Positions 48,106 to 56,746 are shown, counted from the stretch's first letter. The stretch: 64,000 nt of DNA from Parahaliea mediterranea (GCF_017255185.1 NZ_JAFKCZ010000001.1:1-64000), one strand, 5' to 3'. Numbers and translations: made by a program. Notes: generated by a model from the sequence alone, not told the origin.

Positions 48106-49551
48106 TCAGAACGACACCCGGAAGCCCCCGGTAAAGATGTGCTGACTGACATCGTCCAGGCCCAGTACGGTGTCGTAATTGACGAACCACTGGGTGCCGT
48201 TGGCCAGTACCGAGCTGACACCGACGCTGAGTCCGAAGAAATCCTCGTCGGCGGCGCTGGAGCGGAAGCGCAGGACGTCATTGGTCGGGTCAAACACGTA
48301 CTTCGCCGTAATGAGCCGCGAGTCGTCCTCGAATTCATGGTGCCAGGCGGCGGTGACATAGGGAGTTAATACCCCGTAGTCGACGCTTTGTACGTAAGTG
48401 AGATTGACGCCGAGTACACTCTGCCAGGATTCGATTTCCTGGTCGTCTACCTGCATGATCAGGGAGTCGAGATCCTGCGCCGGGTTGGCGGGGTCCGCGC
48501 CCTCGGCGCTGCGCTGCCGGGCGCGCTCGCGGTAGGCGTCGACCTCCGCGTCCACATAGTCGCTGCGCAGGAAATAGCGCGTATTCCAAGGCCCGCCGAG
48601 ATGGTGGTTGAAACCGCCGCCGACACTGATGGCCAGCTGGTCGGAGTCGGTCGACATCTCCGCTGCCTGGTTGACGAAGCCGTACTGGATGGAGCGTTCG
48701 CCGTCGATTTCCGACTGGCTCCAGGCGACCGAGCCGTCGAAGTAAACATTGCCACTGTACCAGGTGCCGTACAGGGCGAGGGTGTGTGTCTCGGTGTCCT
48801 GCTCGCTGTCCCCGGCGCCGCCATTGCCGCTGGATACCGCGCCCTTGCCGTCGTCGATGTCGGCATCGGCGTCGACGTAGCCGTAGGCCACGCCCACCAC
48901 CAGCGATTCACTCAGTCGGTAGTCGAGCCCGGTGGTGAGGCCGTAGGCGTCGAAATCGAACTGGTCCTCGTTTTCGTCGCCGTCCTTGTCGCCCGTGGAG
49001 TACACGCCGTTGAGGAAAAAGCCCCAGGGCGCCCCGTCGTCGACACCGGCGCTACCGCCGGTGTAGATGCCGTGCTCGGCCTGTGCCACGCCGCCGATGC
49101 TGACCCCGGTAACCCCGGCCCTGAGCGCCGAGAACCGGGTGCCCAGCTGGTCCTTGAGGGCGGTGTCGGTGTGATTGGAGCCGATGGTCAGGGTTTCTTC
49201 CGGTGACAGCCGCTGCAGTACTCCGGTGGCGTCGCCCTCGGTGAAGCCCTCGCGACCGATGTTGAATTTGGCCCCGCCGCAGCGATTGAGCAGGCGTTGT
49301 TGCGGCGCGTTGAGCTGGCCCTGGCGGTTCAGTTCCGCCATCTGCGGGCAGATCGTGTCGATATAGGTCCCGGTCTGGTGCTGCACCTCGTTGTCGGCGG
49401 GCACGTCGCCCAGCTTGCCATCGTCCCCCACCTGCTGCGCCTGTGCCGGCAGCACCAGGCCGGCAATACCGGCGGCGAGACAGAGCGTGGGTACAGTGCG
49501 AGCCGGCGTAGCCCCGCGCCACGGTCCTTGCAACGTTGTTGGAATTTTCAT
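48106..49551 (-). CDS. Autotransporter beta-barrel domain protein
   Basis: The 481-residue protein has a signal peptide cleaving near LVLPAQAQQ and a short N-terminal region (NRCGGAKFNIGREGFTEGDA). A C-terminal autotransporter barrel of about 270 residues follows (GVAYGYVDADADIDDG, ending FTGGFRVSF with terminal Phe). The passenger is very short, so it may act mainly as an outer-membrane barrel. AAGGACG precedes the ATG. No sigma-54-type site precedes it. It sits between the caspase module and the peptide genes. Confidence 0.85.
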   Translation of the reverse strand: MKIPTTLQGPWRGATPARTVPTLCLAAGIAGLVLPAQAQQVGDDGKLGDVPADNEVQHQTGTYIDTICPQMAELNRQGQLNAPQQRLLNRCGGAKFNIGREGFTEGDATGVLQRLSPEETLTIGSNHTDTALKDQLGTRFSALRAGVTGVSIGGVAQAEHGIYTGGSAGVDDGAPWGFFLNGVYSTGDKDGDENEDQFDFDAYGLTTGLDYRLSESLVVGVAYGYVDADADIDDGKGAVSSGNGGAGDSEQDTETHTLALYGTWYSGNVYFDGSVAWSQSEIDGERSIQYGFVNQAAEMSTDSDQLAISVGGGFNHHLGGPWNTRYFLRSDYVDAEVDAYRERARQRSAEGADPANPAQDLDSLIMQVDDQEIESWQSVLGVNLTYVQSVDYGVLTPYVTAAWHHEFEDDSRLITAKYVFDPTNDVLRFRSSAADEDFFGLSVGVSSVLANGTQWFVNYDTVLGLDDVSQHIFTGGFRVSF

Positions 49552-49860
49552 GGCGATCGTCCTTGTTTGATGATGTGAACAGACCATGGGTCAAGCAGAA
49601 ACCACACCACAGCTGTTTGCGGCTCTTGCCCGCAAACATGGACACTGCATATCAATCACTGTCTCGATTGATGGCGTCATCGACCACCCGTGGCCAGTGA
49701 CGCCGGCCGTTTTGCGACAGCCTGTTAAGAGTCTAGACCGGAAACGGCTCGCGTCCACCCCGACACTCCGGGGCGCGCGAGCCCGTCTGTTGGCGGGCCT
49801 GGATGGAAGGGGAGGGGCGGGACCGCGACCGCGGACGGGCGCGGCCTGTGTGCCGGCCCG
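49552..49860. other. Gap without a recognised gene
   Basis: Upstream region of the autotransporter gene. I see no sigma-54-type site, no conserved palindrome and no convincing ORF. It probably holds an ordinary promoter. Confidence 0.5.
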
Positions 49861-50034
49861 CTAGCGCCGGGGTTTCAGCCGGAACAGCCGCAGGGGCTGG
49901 GGGGTCTTGCCCTGCCGGGCCTGCTGCCTGGCCAGCCGGTCGCGGGCGCTGCGTGAACCGCCGAGGATGGCGCGCATGGCCTCCCGGTCCAGCTCGAGGT
50001 CTTCGTTCAGGTCGTCGATGATGATTTTGGCCAT
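49861..50034 (-). CDS. Double-glycine leader peptide with short cationic core
   Basis: A 57-residue precursor. The leader (26 residues) contains IDDLNEDLELDREAMRAILG and ends in GG. The 31-residue core is SRSARDRLARQQARQ followed by GKTPQPLRLFRLKPRR, with nine Arg, two Lys and one acidic residue. The leader resembles those of the other precursors here, but the core is unrelated to the 72-79-residue ones and looks like an antimicrobial or nucleic-acid-binding peptide. A terminator-like hairpin separates it from the gene upstream. The ribosome site is weak. Confidence 0.7.
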   Translation of the reverse strand: MAKIIIDDLNEDLELDREAMRAILGGSRSARDRLARQQARQGKTPQPLRLFRLKPRR

Positions 50035-50103
50035 GGTGCGAATCCGGATTTTCGAGGGGCGATCGCGGCCCGGGTTCATGAACAGTGTAGCACCCGCAAC
50101 GGG

Positions 50104-50125
50104 AAAAGGAGGCCCGAGGGCCTCC
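50104..50125 (-). terminator. Predicted terminator after the peptide pair
   Basis: On the minus strand GGAGGCCC-TC-GGGCCTCC is followed by TTTT. It lies 24 bp after the stop of the peptide gene at 50149 and should end most transcripts before the cationic-peptide gene. Confidence 0.65.
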
Positions 50126-50148
50126 CTGTGGTATCGCGGGCGGGGCGG

Positions 50149-50439
50149 CTAGACCGAGGTATTGCCGATGCCGCTCAGGTACATGTTGTTGTGCTGGTGC
50201 TGGTCCTGGTGCACCGGCGCGTAGCTCGTGCCGTTGCCGCCCAGGATCGCCTGGTTGTTGGTGACGGCGCCGGCGTTGGCCTGCTCCAGTTGCAACGCGA
50301 ACAGCTGGTTCACATCCGCCACGCGGTTGTCGATGTGGGTGGAGGCCAGGACCGCGAAGGGATCAAAGCCGCCGCGGACTCCGGACAGTGCCTCGCGGTC
50401 CAATTCTTCGCAGTGTTGCAGTTCATTCAGTTTCAGCAT
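50149..50439 (-). CDS. Double-glycine precursor, NNQAI family, copy 2
   Basis: A 96-residue precursor: a 24-residue leader (MLKLNELQHCEELDREALSG, then VRGG) and a 72-residue core. The core carries the shared pattern RVADVNQLFALQLEQANAG, VTNNQAILGGNG, YAPV, QDQHQHNNMYLSGIGNTSV. The core has no Cys. AGGAAAG precedes the ATG. It follows the copy at 50510 by 70 bp; that gap holds a hairpin (GACCGCGC...GCGCGGTC) but no sigma-54-type site, so the two are probably cotranscribed from the promoter at 50882. Confidence 0.85.
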   Translation of the reverse strand: MLKLNELQHCEELDREALSGVRGGFDPFAVLASTHIDNRVADVNQLFALQLEQANAGAVTNNQAILGGNGTSYAPVHQDQHQHNNMYLSGIGNTSV

Positions 50440-50509
50440 GACGTCTTTCCTCGATGGTAGGGTGGGACCGCGCGGCATCGGCCGGCGCGGTCGGTGTTGC
50501 CCAGGGGGT

Positions 50510-50812
50510 TCAGCCGACGTGGATGTTGCCGATGTCGCTGACATCCATCCAGTTGTCCTGGTACTGGTCCTGGGTCACCGGCGCCCAGGTCGTGCCGTTG
50601 CCGCCCACCAGTTCCTGGTTGTTGGTCACGGTGCCCGCGTTGGCCTGGGCGAATTTGAAATCAAAGCCCTGGGTCGCGTCGGCAACCTTGCTGTGGATGC
50701 TTGTGGAGAAGTCCAGTCCGGGAAAGGGCAGGGCGCTGATACCACCGCGCACCGAGCGCATCTCGTCGCGGCCCATTTCCTTGCTCGTGCTCAGGTCAGT
50801 CATTTTCAACAT
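50510..50812 (-). CDS. Double-glycine precursor, NNQAI family, copy 3
   Basis: A 100-residue precursor: leader MLKMTDLSTSKEMGRDEMRS plus VRGG, and a 76-residue core with KVADATQGFDFKFAQANAG, VTNNQELVGGNG, WAPV, DIGNIHV. The bases around the start (GAGAGGAACCGACC then ATG) are the same as at the copy at 63368, and the promoter spacing is also equal, which suggests a fairly recent duplication. Sigma-54-type site 70 bp upstream. Confidence 0.87.
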   Translation of the reverse strand: MLKMTDLSTSKEMGRDEMRSVRGGISALPFPGLDFSTSIHSKVADATQGFDFKFAQANAGTVTNNQELVGGNGTTWAPVTQDQYQDNWMDVSDIGNIHVG

Positions 50813-50881
50813 GGTCGGTTCCTCTCGGATTGTGAAGCGGGTTGTCGGGGTGGAACGTACTGGCGTTCACGCCAAAGGTAT

Positions 50882-50897
50882 TGCAGCAGCCGTGCCA
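50882..50897 (-). promoter_or_regulatory. Sigma-54 promoter, site B
   Basis: Minus-strand TGGCACGGCTGCTGCA. An IHF-like match TAAGTCATTGAAA (12 of 13 positions, 50926-50938) lies 29 bp upstream in an A/T-rich block. Drives the peptide genes at 50510 and 50149. Confidence 0.87.
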
Positions 50898-51016
50898 AAA
50901 GCCGTGTTCAGCGGTAAAAAAACTTTAAGTCATTGAAATTTCGAAAGAAAAAATTTTCGATTCGATTCGGCATGGATTCCCCGGCCGTGTCGGCGTGCTT
51001 TATGTGGTGGTTCCAG

Positions 51017-51041
51017 GCAAACGCTACGGCAGAGCTGTTGG
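51017..51041. promoter_or_regulatory. Degenerate enhancer-type palindrome, site B
   Basis: GCAAAC-N13-TGTTGG: one arm matches the CCAACA-N13-TGTTGG element, the other only partly. It ends 119 bp upstream of promoter site B, in line with the other sites. The rest of the gap from 51042 to 51277 shows no gene that I can support. Confidence 0.45.
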
Positions 51042-51277
51042 CTTGGGGCAAACGGGGCGCGCGCCGGTTCAACGGGATGTGCCCGCGGTTGATCGTCTTG
51101 CCGCGATGATGGGCGGGTAGGGGATGTCCCGGAGGAAGGCGACGCATCAGGTGGCGAGGGGGGGGTCGCGGGTCGCCTGGAGAGCGTTGTTGGCGGTGCG
51201 CGGGGCGAATGCGGGCGCCCCGGGGCGCAGGTGGGCGCTCCCGGGGCGGAGGGCGGGAAGGGGAGCGAGGCCCGGGG

Positions 51278-51586
51278 TCAGGCCACGTCGGTGTTGCCGA
51301 TCCCCTCCAGCGCCATGCTGTTGGCCTGGGTCTGGTTCTGGTACACGGGGGCGTACACCACACCATTGCCGCCGTAGATCGCCTGGTTGTTGGTCAGCGT
51401 GCCGGTGTTGCTCTGCGCCAGGCTGAAACCGAATACCTGTTGGACGTCGGCCACCCGGTTGTAGATCGAGGTGGAGGCGTCCAGCAGGGCGGACAGCCGG
51501 GCCAGCCCGTCGCTGCCACCGCGCCGTTCGCGCATGTCGTTGTGGTCCAGTTTCTCGCAGTGCTTGAGGTCGGTCATGTGCAACAT
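51278..51586 (-). CDS. Double-glycine precursor, NNQAI family, copy 4
   Basis: A 102-residue precursor: 24-residue leader (MLHMTDLKHCEKLDHNDMRE plus RRGG) and a 78-residue core with LSALLDASTSIYNRVADVQQ, FGFSLAQSNTG, LTNNQAIYGGNG, VYAPV, QTQANSM, GIGNTDV. No Cys in the core. GAGGAC precedes the ATG. It has its own sigma-54-type promoter 49 bp upstream and stands alone. The leader's RRGG differs slightly from the RGG or KGG of its relatives. Confidence 0.87.
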   Translation of the reverse strand: MLHMTDLKHCEKLDHNDMRERRGGSDGLARLSALLDASTSIYNRVADVQQVFGFSLAQSNTGTLTNNQAIYGGNGVVYAPVYQNQTQANSMALEGIGNTDVA

Positions 51587-51634
51587 GGATGGGTCCTCGC
51601 GGGGATGGGTGAAATTGGCTTGCCGGAAGACCAT

Positions 51635-51650
51635 TGCAGGCGGCGTGCCA
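51635..51650 (-). promoter_or_regulatory. Sigma-54 promoter, site C
   Basis: Minus-strand TGGCACGCCGCCTGCA. An IHF-like match AATCAAAGGGTTT (51690-51702, 12 of 13) lies between it and the palindrome at 51772-51796. Confidence 0.87.
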
Positions 51651-51771
51651 AATCGAAGAAAACCCGCCCGAAAAATGACAAGCTATGAAAATCAAAGGGT
51701 TTTTTTGGGAGTGCCCGGCGGCGGGCCGCGGTCTGGATCGACAGCCGTCAACGGCTTGTGATCGCGTAGCC

Positions 51772-51796
51772 CCAACAGCTTTGTTGCCGGTGTTGG
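51772..51796. promoter_or_regulatory. Shared enhancer-type palindrome between divergent peptide promoters
   Basis: CCAACA-N13-TGTTGG lies 121 bp from promoter site C and 108 bp from site D, which face away from each other. One activator site could therefore serve both. Confidence 0.8.
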
Positions 51797-51904
51797 TTTT
51801 GGAAGAACACTAAGGCCAGCTCCGGGCGTCCGGCCGGGCGACCGGCGGCCATCCCGGCCCCGTATTGACGGGGCCGCGGGGAGATGCTGGACGCGGTGGT
51901 GTGT

Positions 51905-51920
51905 TTGGCACGCAATCTGC
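51905..51920 (+). promoter_or_regulatory. Sigma-54 promoter, site D
   Basis: Plus-strand TGGCACGCAATCTGCA, 92 bp before the ATG at 52013. Same pattern as the four minus-strand sites. No IHF-like site found on this side. Confidence 0.87.
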
Positions 51921-52012
51921 ATCTGTACTTGCAGTAACGGTTTCTGGCGCGTGCGGAAGCCGCCCGCGGCAATGACGTCGCGGGGTGAAGCCCCGACCAG
52001 GGAGTAAAAACG

Positions 52013-52333
52013 ATGAGCAGCCGAATCAACATTGATGACCTGTCCCTCAGCAGGGACCTCGACCGGCGCCAGCAGGCCGGTATTCGCGGGGGTGTGGCCG
52101 AGGCTTTCCTGTTTATGCGGCCGCCGGCCCGGCCCCAGGCGCCGGTGTTCAACCAGTTCGTGTCGATCGACACCTTCGAGGTGAACAACTACGAGACCCA
52201 CAATTACATCGACCGCCTGATCAACCAGACGGTGAACCAGAACCAGCTCAACCTGGTCAGCGTCGAATCCGGCGGCGGCAGCGTCAGCGTCAGCGTTGAC
52301 CAGGCACAGGCCGGCAGCAACGCCAATATCTAG
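52013..52333 (+). CDS. Divergent double-glycine precursor with Asn/Gln-rich core
   Basis: A 106-residue precursor. Leader of 27 residues: SRINIDDLSLSRDLDRRQQA then GIRGG. The 79-residue core does not follow the VADV...NNQAI pattern. It has NNYETHNYIDRLINQTVNQN, QLNLVSVESGGGSVSVSV and QAQAGSNANI, rich in Asn, Gln, Ser and Val and without Cys. GGGAG precedes the ATG. It is the only precursor on the plus strand and is divergent from the copy at 51278. Its stop lies 10 bp from the convergent activator gene. Confidence 0.83.
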   Translation: MSSRINIDDLSLSRDLDRRQQAGIRGGVAEAFLFMRPPARPQAPVFNQFVSIDTFEVNNYETHNYIDRLINQTVNQNQLNLVSVESGGGSVSVSVDQAQAGSNANI

Positions 52334-52343
52334 CCGCGGTATC

Positions 52344-53633
52344 TCAGTCCGCCGAGGTACCCGACGTCTTTGCGTTTCCCGGGCGGTAATCCCGGGAGCG
52401 GATGCCGTGCTTTTTCAACAGTGTCTGCAGGTGCGAGCGATTCATGTCGATGCGGCGCGCCAGTTCCGCGACCTTGCCCTCCACCTCCCCCAGGGCGAGC
52501 TCCAGGAATGCCTTTTCCGCCTCGTCGCTGGCGGCCTTCTTGAATGCCGTCAGGGCGCCACCGGCGACCTCCACCGGGGGGCGGTCGCCGACTTTGACCG
52601 CGGCGGCGCTGGGGCGCAGGTGGTCGGGCAGGTGCACGATGTCCGCCGTGTCGCCCGCCAGGCAGGACAGGCGGAAGATGATATTGCGCAACTCGCGGAT
52701 ATTGCCGGGGTAATCGTGATGCAGCAGAAAACGCTGCAAGCGCGGGGTGATCTTGATCGGCGGCCGCTGCAGGCTCTCGGCAGCCTCGTCAAAAAAGAAC
52801 TCGCACAGCAGGGGGATTTCGTCCTGGCGTTCCCGCAGCGGCGGCAGGGTCACCTGGATGACGCTCAGGCGGTAAAACAGGTCCTCGCGGAAAGCGCCCC
52901 GCTGGCTCAACTCCCGGAGGTTCTTGTTGGTCGCCGCCACGACGCGGGTATCCACCTGGGTGAGCTGGTCCGAGCCGACCCGCTGGATTTCGTTGGATTG
53001 CAACACGCGCAGCAGTTTCACCTGGCTCTGCAGGGGCAGCTCCCCCAGTTCGTCGAGAAAGATGGTACCGCCGTTGGCGCTCTCGAACTTGCCCCTGCGA
53101 TCACTGGAGGCGCCGGTAAAAGCCCCCTTCTTGTGCCCGAACAGCTCCGATTCCAGCAGGTTGTCGGGAATGGCGCCGCAATTCACCGACACGTAGGGGC
53201 CGTCGACGCGACCGCCGTTGGCGTGGATGACCTTGGCCATCAACTCCTTGCCGGTGCCGCTTTCGCCGTCGATCAGTACCGGCAGGTCGGTGGGGGCGGC
53301 CTTCTCGGCAATTTCCAGGGCCTCCAGCAGGCGGGCGTTGTCGCCGAATACCCCCTCGAAAACGAAACTGCGGTCCAGCAGCGCCTGGCGGCGCTCGGCG
53401 GTGGTGCCGGGCTCGGGCGTATCGGCGCCGGTCGCGGCCTCGATGAAGCGCTCCTTGTGGGACAGGCGCATGACCTCGTCGCGCAGCGCGTTGCACTGTC
53501 CCAGCAACTTCTGGATTTCGGGACGCTCCAAGTGCGAGGCCCAGCGCAAGGTGGAGCTGAGAATTTCCACCTTCTCCAGCAGGCCCCCATAGGAAACCGA
53601 CGCGGTGCGGTTTTTGACGTTGTACAGTTTCAT
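52344..53633 (-). CDS. Sigma-54-dependent transcriptional activator
   Basis: The 429-residue protein has a short N-terminal region (about 1-100) with no receiver domain. The AAA+ domain has Walker A GESGTGKE, the sigma-54-contact loop GAFTGA in GHKKGAFTGASSDRRGKFES, and Walker B GGTIFLDELGELPL, with GNIRELRN and a C-terminal Fis-type HTH (ELARRIDMNRSHLQTLLKKH). The ATG at 53633 overlaps the exporter stop as ATGA. The reading frame stays open far upstream, but that part is only the antisense of the exporter frame. It is the obvious candidate to act on the five sigma-54-type promoters in the window. Confidence 0.93.
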   Translation of the reverse strand: MKLYNVKNRTASVSYGGLLEKVEILSSTLRWASHLERPEIQKLLGQCNALRDEVMRLSHKERFIEAATGADTPEPGTTAERRQALLDRSFVFEGVFGDNARLLEALEIAEKAAPTDLPVLIDGESGTGKELMAKVIHANGGRVDGPYVSVNCGAIPDNLLESELFGHKKGAFTGASSDRRGKFESANGGTIFLDELGELPLQSQVKLLRVLQSNEIQRVGSDQLTQVDTRVVAATNKNLRELSQRGAFREDLFYRLSVIQVTLPPLRERQDEIPLLCEFFFDEAAESLQRPPIKITPRLQRFLLHHDYPGNIRELRNIIFRLSCLAGDTADIVHLPDHLRPSAAAVKVGDRPPVEVAGGALTAFKKAASDEAEKAFLELALGEVEGKVAELARRIDMNRSHLQTLLKKHGIRSRDYRPGNAKTSGTSAD

Positions 53634-56600
53634 CGGTCCGACATCTGCTTCTGCACCAGTTGGTAGTACATGCCCTGGCGGCTGACCAGCTCCTCGTGGT
53701 TGCCCTGCTCGACGATGGCGCCCTGGTACAGCACTACGATTTTGTCGGCGCCCATGATGGTGCTCAGGCGGTGAGCGATGACCACCGCCGTGCGGCCGTG
53801 CAGAATGTCGCGCATGTTGGCGAGGATGTTGCTCTCGGAGTGGGTGTCCAGGGCCGAGGTTGCCTCGTCGAAGATCAGTAGCTTGGGGTCGTGATACAGC
53901 GCCCGGGCGATACAGACCCGCTGCACCTGGCCGCCGGACAGGCCCATGCCCCGCTCGCCCGCGACCTGCTCGTAACCCAGGGGCATGTTGCTGATAAAGT
54001 CGTGGGCGTCGGCCATCTTGGCCGCTTCCACCACCCGGCGGCGGTCGGGGTTTTCCTGGCCGGCGGCGATGTTTTCGGTGAGGGTGCCGGAAAACAGCAG
54101 ATTGGATTGCATCACGTAGCCAACCTGGGCGCGAAAATACTCCCGATCCACCTGGCCGATGTCGTAACCGTCGACCGTGATCCGGCCCTCCGTGGGCAGG
54201 TAGAAACCGACCAGCAGCTTTGCCAGGGTGGTTTTGCCGGAGCCGCTCTGGCCGACAATCGCCACCAGCTCGCCGGGCTGGATGTCCAGGCTGATCGCCT
54301 CCAGGACATAGGGTGTCTCGCTGCCGCCGTAGCGAAAGTAAACATCGTCCAGCTGGATGTGGCCGCGCATGTCGGGGAGCATCACCCGTGAACCGATATC
54401 CGCGGGCTTCTGCTCGGGCTCCATGTCGAGAACATCGCCGAGGCGTTCCATCGCGACCCCCGCGGCGTGCACCTGGTTCCACAGCTGGACCAGTCCCATC
54501 AGCGGCGCCATCACACTGCCCATCAGCGCGTTGAAGGCGATCAACTGGCCGATGGTCAGCTCCTGGGCCAGCACCAGGTTGGCGCCGACCCATAGAATGA
54601 CCACCGTGGTTGCTGCGTTGAGGATCTGGCTGGCGAGACCGACGAAAATGCGGAACTTCTGCGCGCGGTACTGCACGCCCAGGGAGTGGGCGTACTTGCG
54701 TTCCCACTTCAGTCGCATGGCGCGCTCGATACCCATGCCCTTGATGGTTTCCACGCCACCGAGGGTCTCCATCAGCGCGGCCTCGGCCTCGGTGGAAGCG
54801 GTGAAGGCCTCCCGGGCGTACTGCTTCAGTCGCGGCGTTACCGCCACCGTCAGTACCAGGATCGGCACCACGAACGCCAGCAGCAACAGGGTCAGCTTGA
54901 CGCTGTACAGGAACAGGATGGTGAGATAGATGAACACCATCAGCAGGTTGAGTATCGTGCTGATGGTGGATTCGGTGAGAAAGGCGCGAATGGTCAGGTT
55001 TTCCTGGAAGCGCGCGAAAATATCGCCGGTCTTGCGCTTGGCAAAAAACGACATGGGCAGTGACATCGCGTGCTTGAAGAAGTGCGACATCATCATGAAG
55101 TCCATGTTGCGCACCATGAACGCCGACAGGAAGGAGCGCAGCACCGCGGTGAGCTGGGAAAACAGGCTGGTGATGACAAGGCCGGCGATCAGCAGGTTCA
55201 GCAGCGGCACGTTCTGGTGCACGATCACCCGGTCGAGGATGTTCTGGATAATGATCGGGGGCACGACCCCCAGCAGCTGAATGACAAAGGTGGCCAGGAA
55301 CAGGTTGGCGAGGATCTTCTTGTAGGGCTTGAGATAGCCGACAAAGCGCACCCAGGGCGAGCGGCTGGCGGCCACCTGCACCATGTCCGCCCCCGGGGAG
55401 AACAGCAGGCAGGTGCCGCTCCAGCCGCGCTCGAATTCCTGCACGGTCATCTTGCGAAAGCCCGGCCCGGGGTCCGCGACCCAGACGTGGCTCTTCGACA
55501 CCCCGTATACGATGATGTAGTGGTAGCCCTCCCAATGCGCGATGAACGGCAGGTCGAAGCCCAGCAGGGAATCGAAGGTACACTGCACGCCGCGGGTGCT
55601 GAAGCCTAGCGACTCGCCCACCCGGGCCAGGCTGTCCAGGGTGGCGCCCTGGGTCGTGACATTGGCCATTTCGCGCAGTTTGCCCAGGGTGATGGGGATG
55701 CCGTAGTGCTTGCAGATCATCGCCAGGCAGGCGGCGCCGCAGTCCATCTCCTCGGCCTGCTCGATCAGCGGAAAGCGGCGGATCAGCCGTTCGCCCATGC
55801 CCGGGCGGTTTTTGAGGTCCAGCAGCAGTGGCCGGCGGCGCCGTTCGGCCAGGGTTTTCTGGCGCAGCAGCTCCCGGTCGAGATACTGGACGCGTTCTTC
55901 CAGGGCCTCGCGCAGGCGGGGATTGCGCTCCAGGATGAAGGCCACGGTCTGCGCCGGGATAACCAGCAGGACCGTGTCGGTGACCGCCAGCGCCGAGCTC
56001 ATCTGCTCTTGCCCGAGCAGGCAGGCCCGCTCGCCGAAGACTTCGCCCTGGCGCAGGGTGGCGAGCGGGTATTCGCTGCCGTCCTCGGTGCGCTGGATCT
56101 TGACCTCGCCCCGTCGCACTACGTACAGCCGCCTGTCGTCGCGGTCGCCCTGGGTCAGAATCGACGTGCCCGCCTCGACCCGTTTGACTCCCACGCTGCT
56201 GATATAGCGCTCCAGTTCGTCCTTCTCCACCTTGCCGCGCAGGTCGAACAGGCGGGTCACGAAACCGCCGGCGGAGCTGATGGCGATGTAGCTGGTGACG
56301 AAGGTGCGCGCGGCCTCGTTGCGCTGCAGCAGCGGCTTGAAGGCGGCCCCCGGAATGTACAGCAGTTCGGTCTTGCCGGACGAGCGCGCGGCGGATTCCA
56401 GGCGATGCTGGCGGATGACGGACAGCTCGGCGAAAACCTCGCCGGGTTTGCGCACGCCGAGGCTGACTTCCTTGCCATGCTGTTCATTGAACAGACGAAC
56501 GGCCCCGGTGCGGACGATATAGAGGCCGCTGGCTTCATCGCCGACATCGGCGATGGTTTCACCGAACTTGTAGTGCCGGGTCTCGGCGACCGCCGCAAGC

Positions 56601-56707
56601 TGCCGCAACTCCTCCGCGGAGAACGCCGACAGGAATTCCACGTCGTTCAGGAAGTCCTGGGGCGAGCCCGAGTGAGCGGCTTCATTCAATGTGGCATCTC
56701 CGGTCAT
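53630..56707 (-). CDS. C39-peptidase ABC exporter with two cyclic-nucleotide-binding-like domains
   Basis: The 1025-residue protein contains in order: a cNMP-binding-like domain (about 20-140), a second one (about 165-285; EAGTSILTQGDRDDRRLYVV, GEVFGERACLLG), and a C39 peptidase domain (about 315-440) with catalytic Cys in EEMDCGAACLAMICKHYG, His in HWEGYHYIIVYGV and Asp in VADPGPG. A six-helix ABC membrane domain and an ATPase domain (VGQSGSGKTTLAKLL, LSGGQVQRVCIARAL, LLIFDEATSALD) follow. C39 exporters cut double-glycine leaders and secrete the core. The doubled N-terminal sensor part is unusual. ATG at 56707 follows AGGACA. Confidence 0.94.
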   Translation of the reverse strand: MTGDATLNEAAHSGSPQDFLNDVEFLSAFSAEELRQLAAVAETRHYKFGETIADVGDEASGLYIVRTGAVRLFNEQHGKEVSLGVRKPGEVFAELSVIRQHRLESAARSSGKTELLYIPGAAFKPLLQRNEAARTFVTSYIAISSAGGFVTRLFDLRGKVEKDELERYISSVGVKRVEAGTSILTQGDRDDRRLYVVRRGEVKIQRTEDGSEYPLATLRQGEVFGERACLLGQEQMSSALAVTDTVLLVIPAQTVAFILERNPRLREALEERVQYLDRELLRQKTLAERRRRPLLLDLKNRPGMGERLIRRFPLIEQAEEMDCGAACLAMICKHYGIPITLGKLREMANVTTQGATLDSLARVGESLGFSTRGVQCTFDSLLGFDLPFIAHWEGYHYIIVYGVSKSHVWVADPGPGFRKMTVQEFERGWSGTCLLFSPGADMVQVAASRSPWVRFVGYLKPYKKILANLFLATFVIQLLGVVPPIIIQNILDRVIVHQNVPLLNLLIAGLVITSLFSQLTAVLRSFLSAFMVRNMDFMMMSHFFKHAMSLPMSFFAKRKTGDIFARFQENLTIRAFLTESTISTILNLLMVFIYLTILFLYSVKLTLLLLAFVVPILVLTVAVTPRLKQYAREAFTASTEAEAALMETLGGVETIKGMGIERAMRLKWERKYAHSLGVQYRAQKFRIFVGLASQILNAATTVVILWVGANLVLAQELTIGQLIAFNALMGSVMAPLMGLVQLWNQVHAAGVAMERLGDVLDMEPEQKPADIGSRVMLPDMRGHIQLDDVYFRYGGSETPYVLEAISLDIQPGELVAIVGQSGSGKTTLAKLLVGFYLPTEGRITVDGYDIGQVDREYFRAQVGYVMQSNLLFSGTLTENIAAGQENPDRRRVVEAAKMADAHDFISNMPLGYEQVAGERGMGLSGGQVQRVCIARALYHDPKLLIFDEATSALDTHSESNILANMRDILHGRTAVVIAHRLSTIMGADKIVVLYQGAIVEQGNHEELVSRQGMYYQLVQKQMSDR

Positions 56708-56746
56708 TGTCCTGTCGCGCAATGGGCCTCACTGCCAGTGCCGGCT

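Noticed and set aside
47836-48369. Plus-strand ORF across the caspase-autotransporter gap
   Set aside because: It covers promoter site A and its palindrome and runs antisense into the autotransporter barrel; no ribosome site or recognisable domain.
33313-49551. Type VI secretion locus
   Set aside because: Kinase, PP2C and FHA genes are present, but no Tss sheath, baseplate, TssM or Hcp/VgrG genes are seen.
52344-55583. One very long minus-strand frame that could be read as a 1079-residue fusion with the sigma-54 activator
   Set aside because: The part upstream of 53633 is an out-of-frame shadow of the ABC exporter, and the activator has a natural ATG overlapping the exporter stop.
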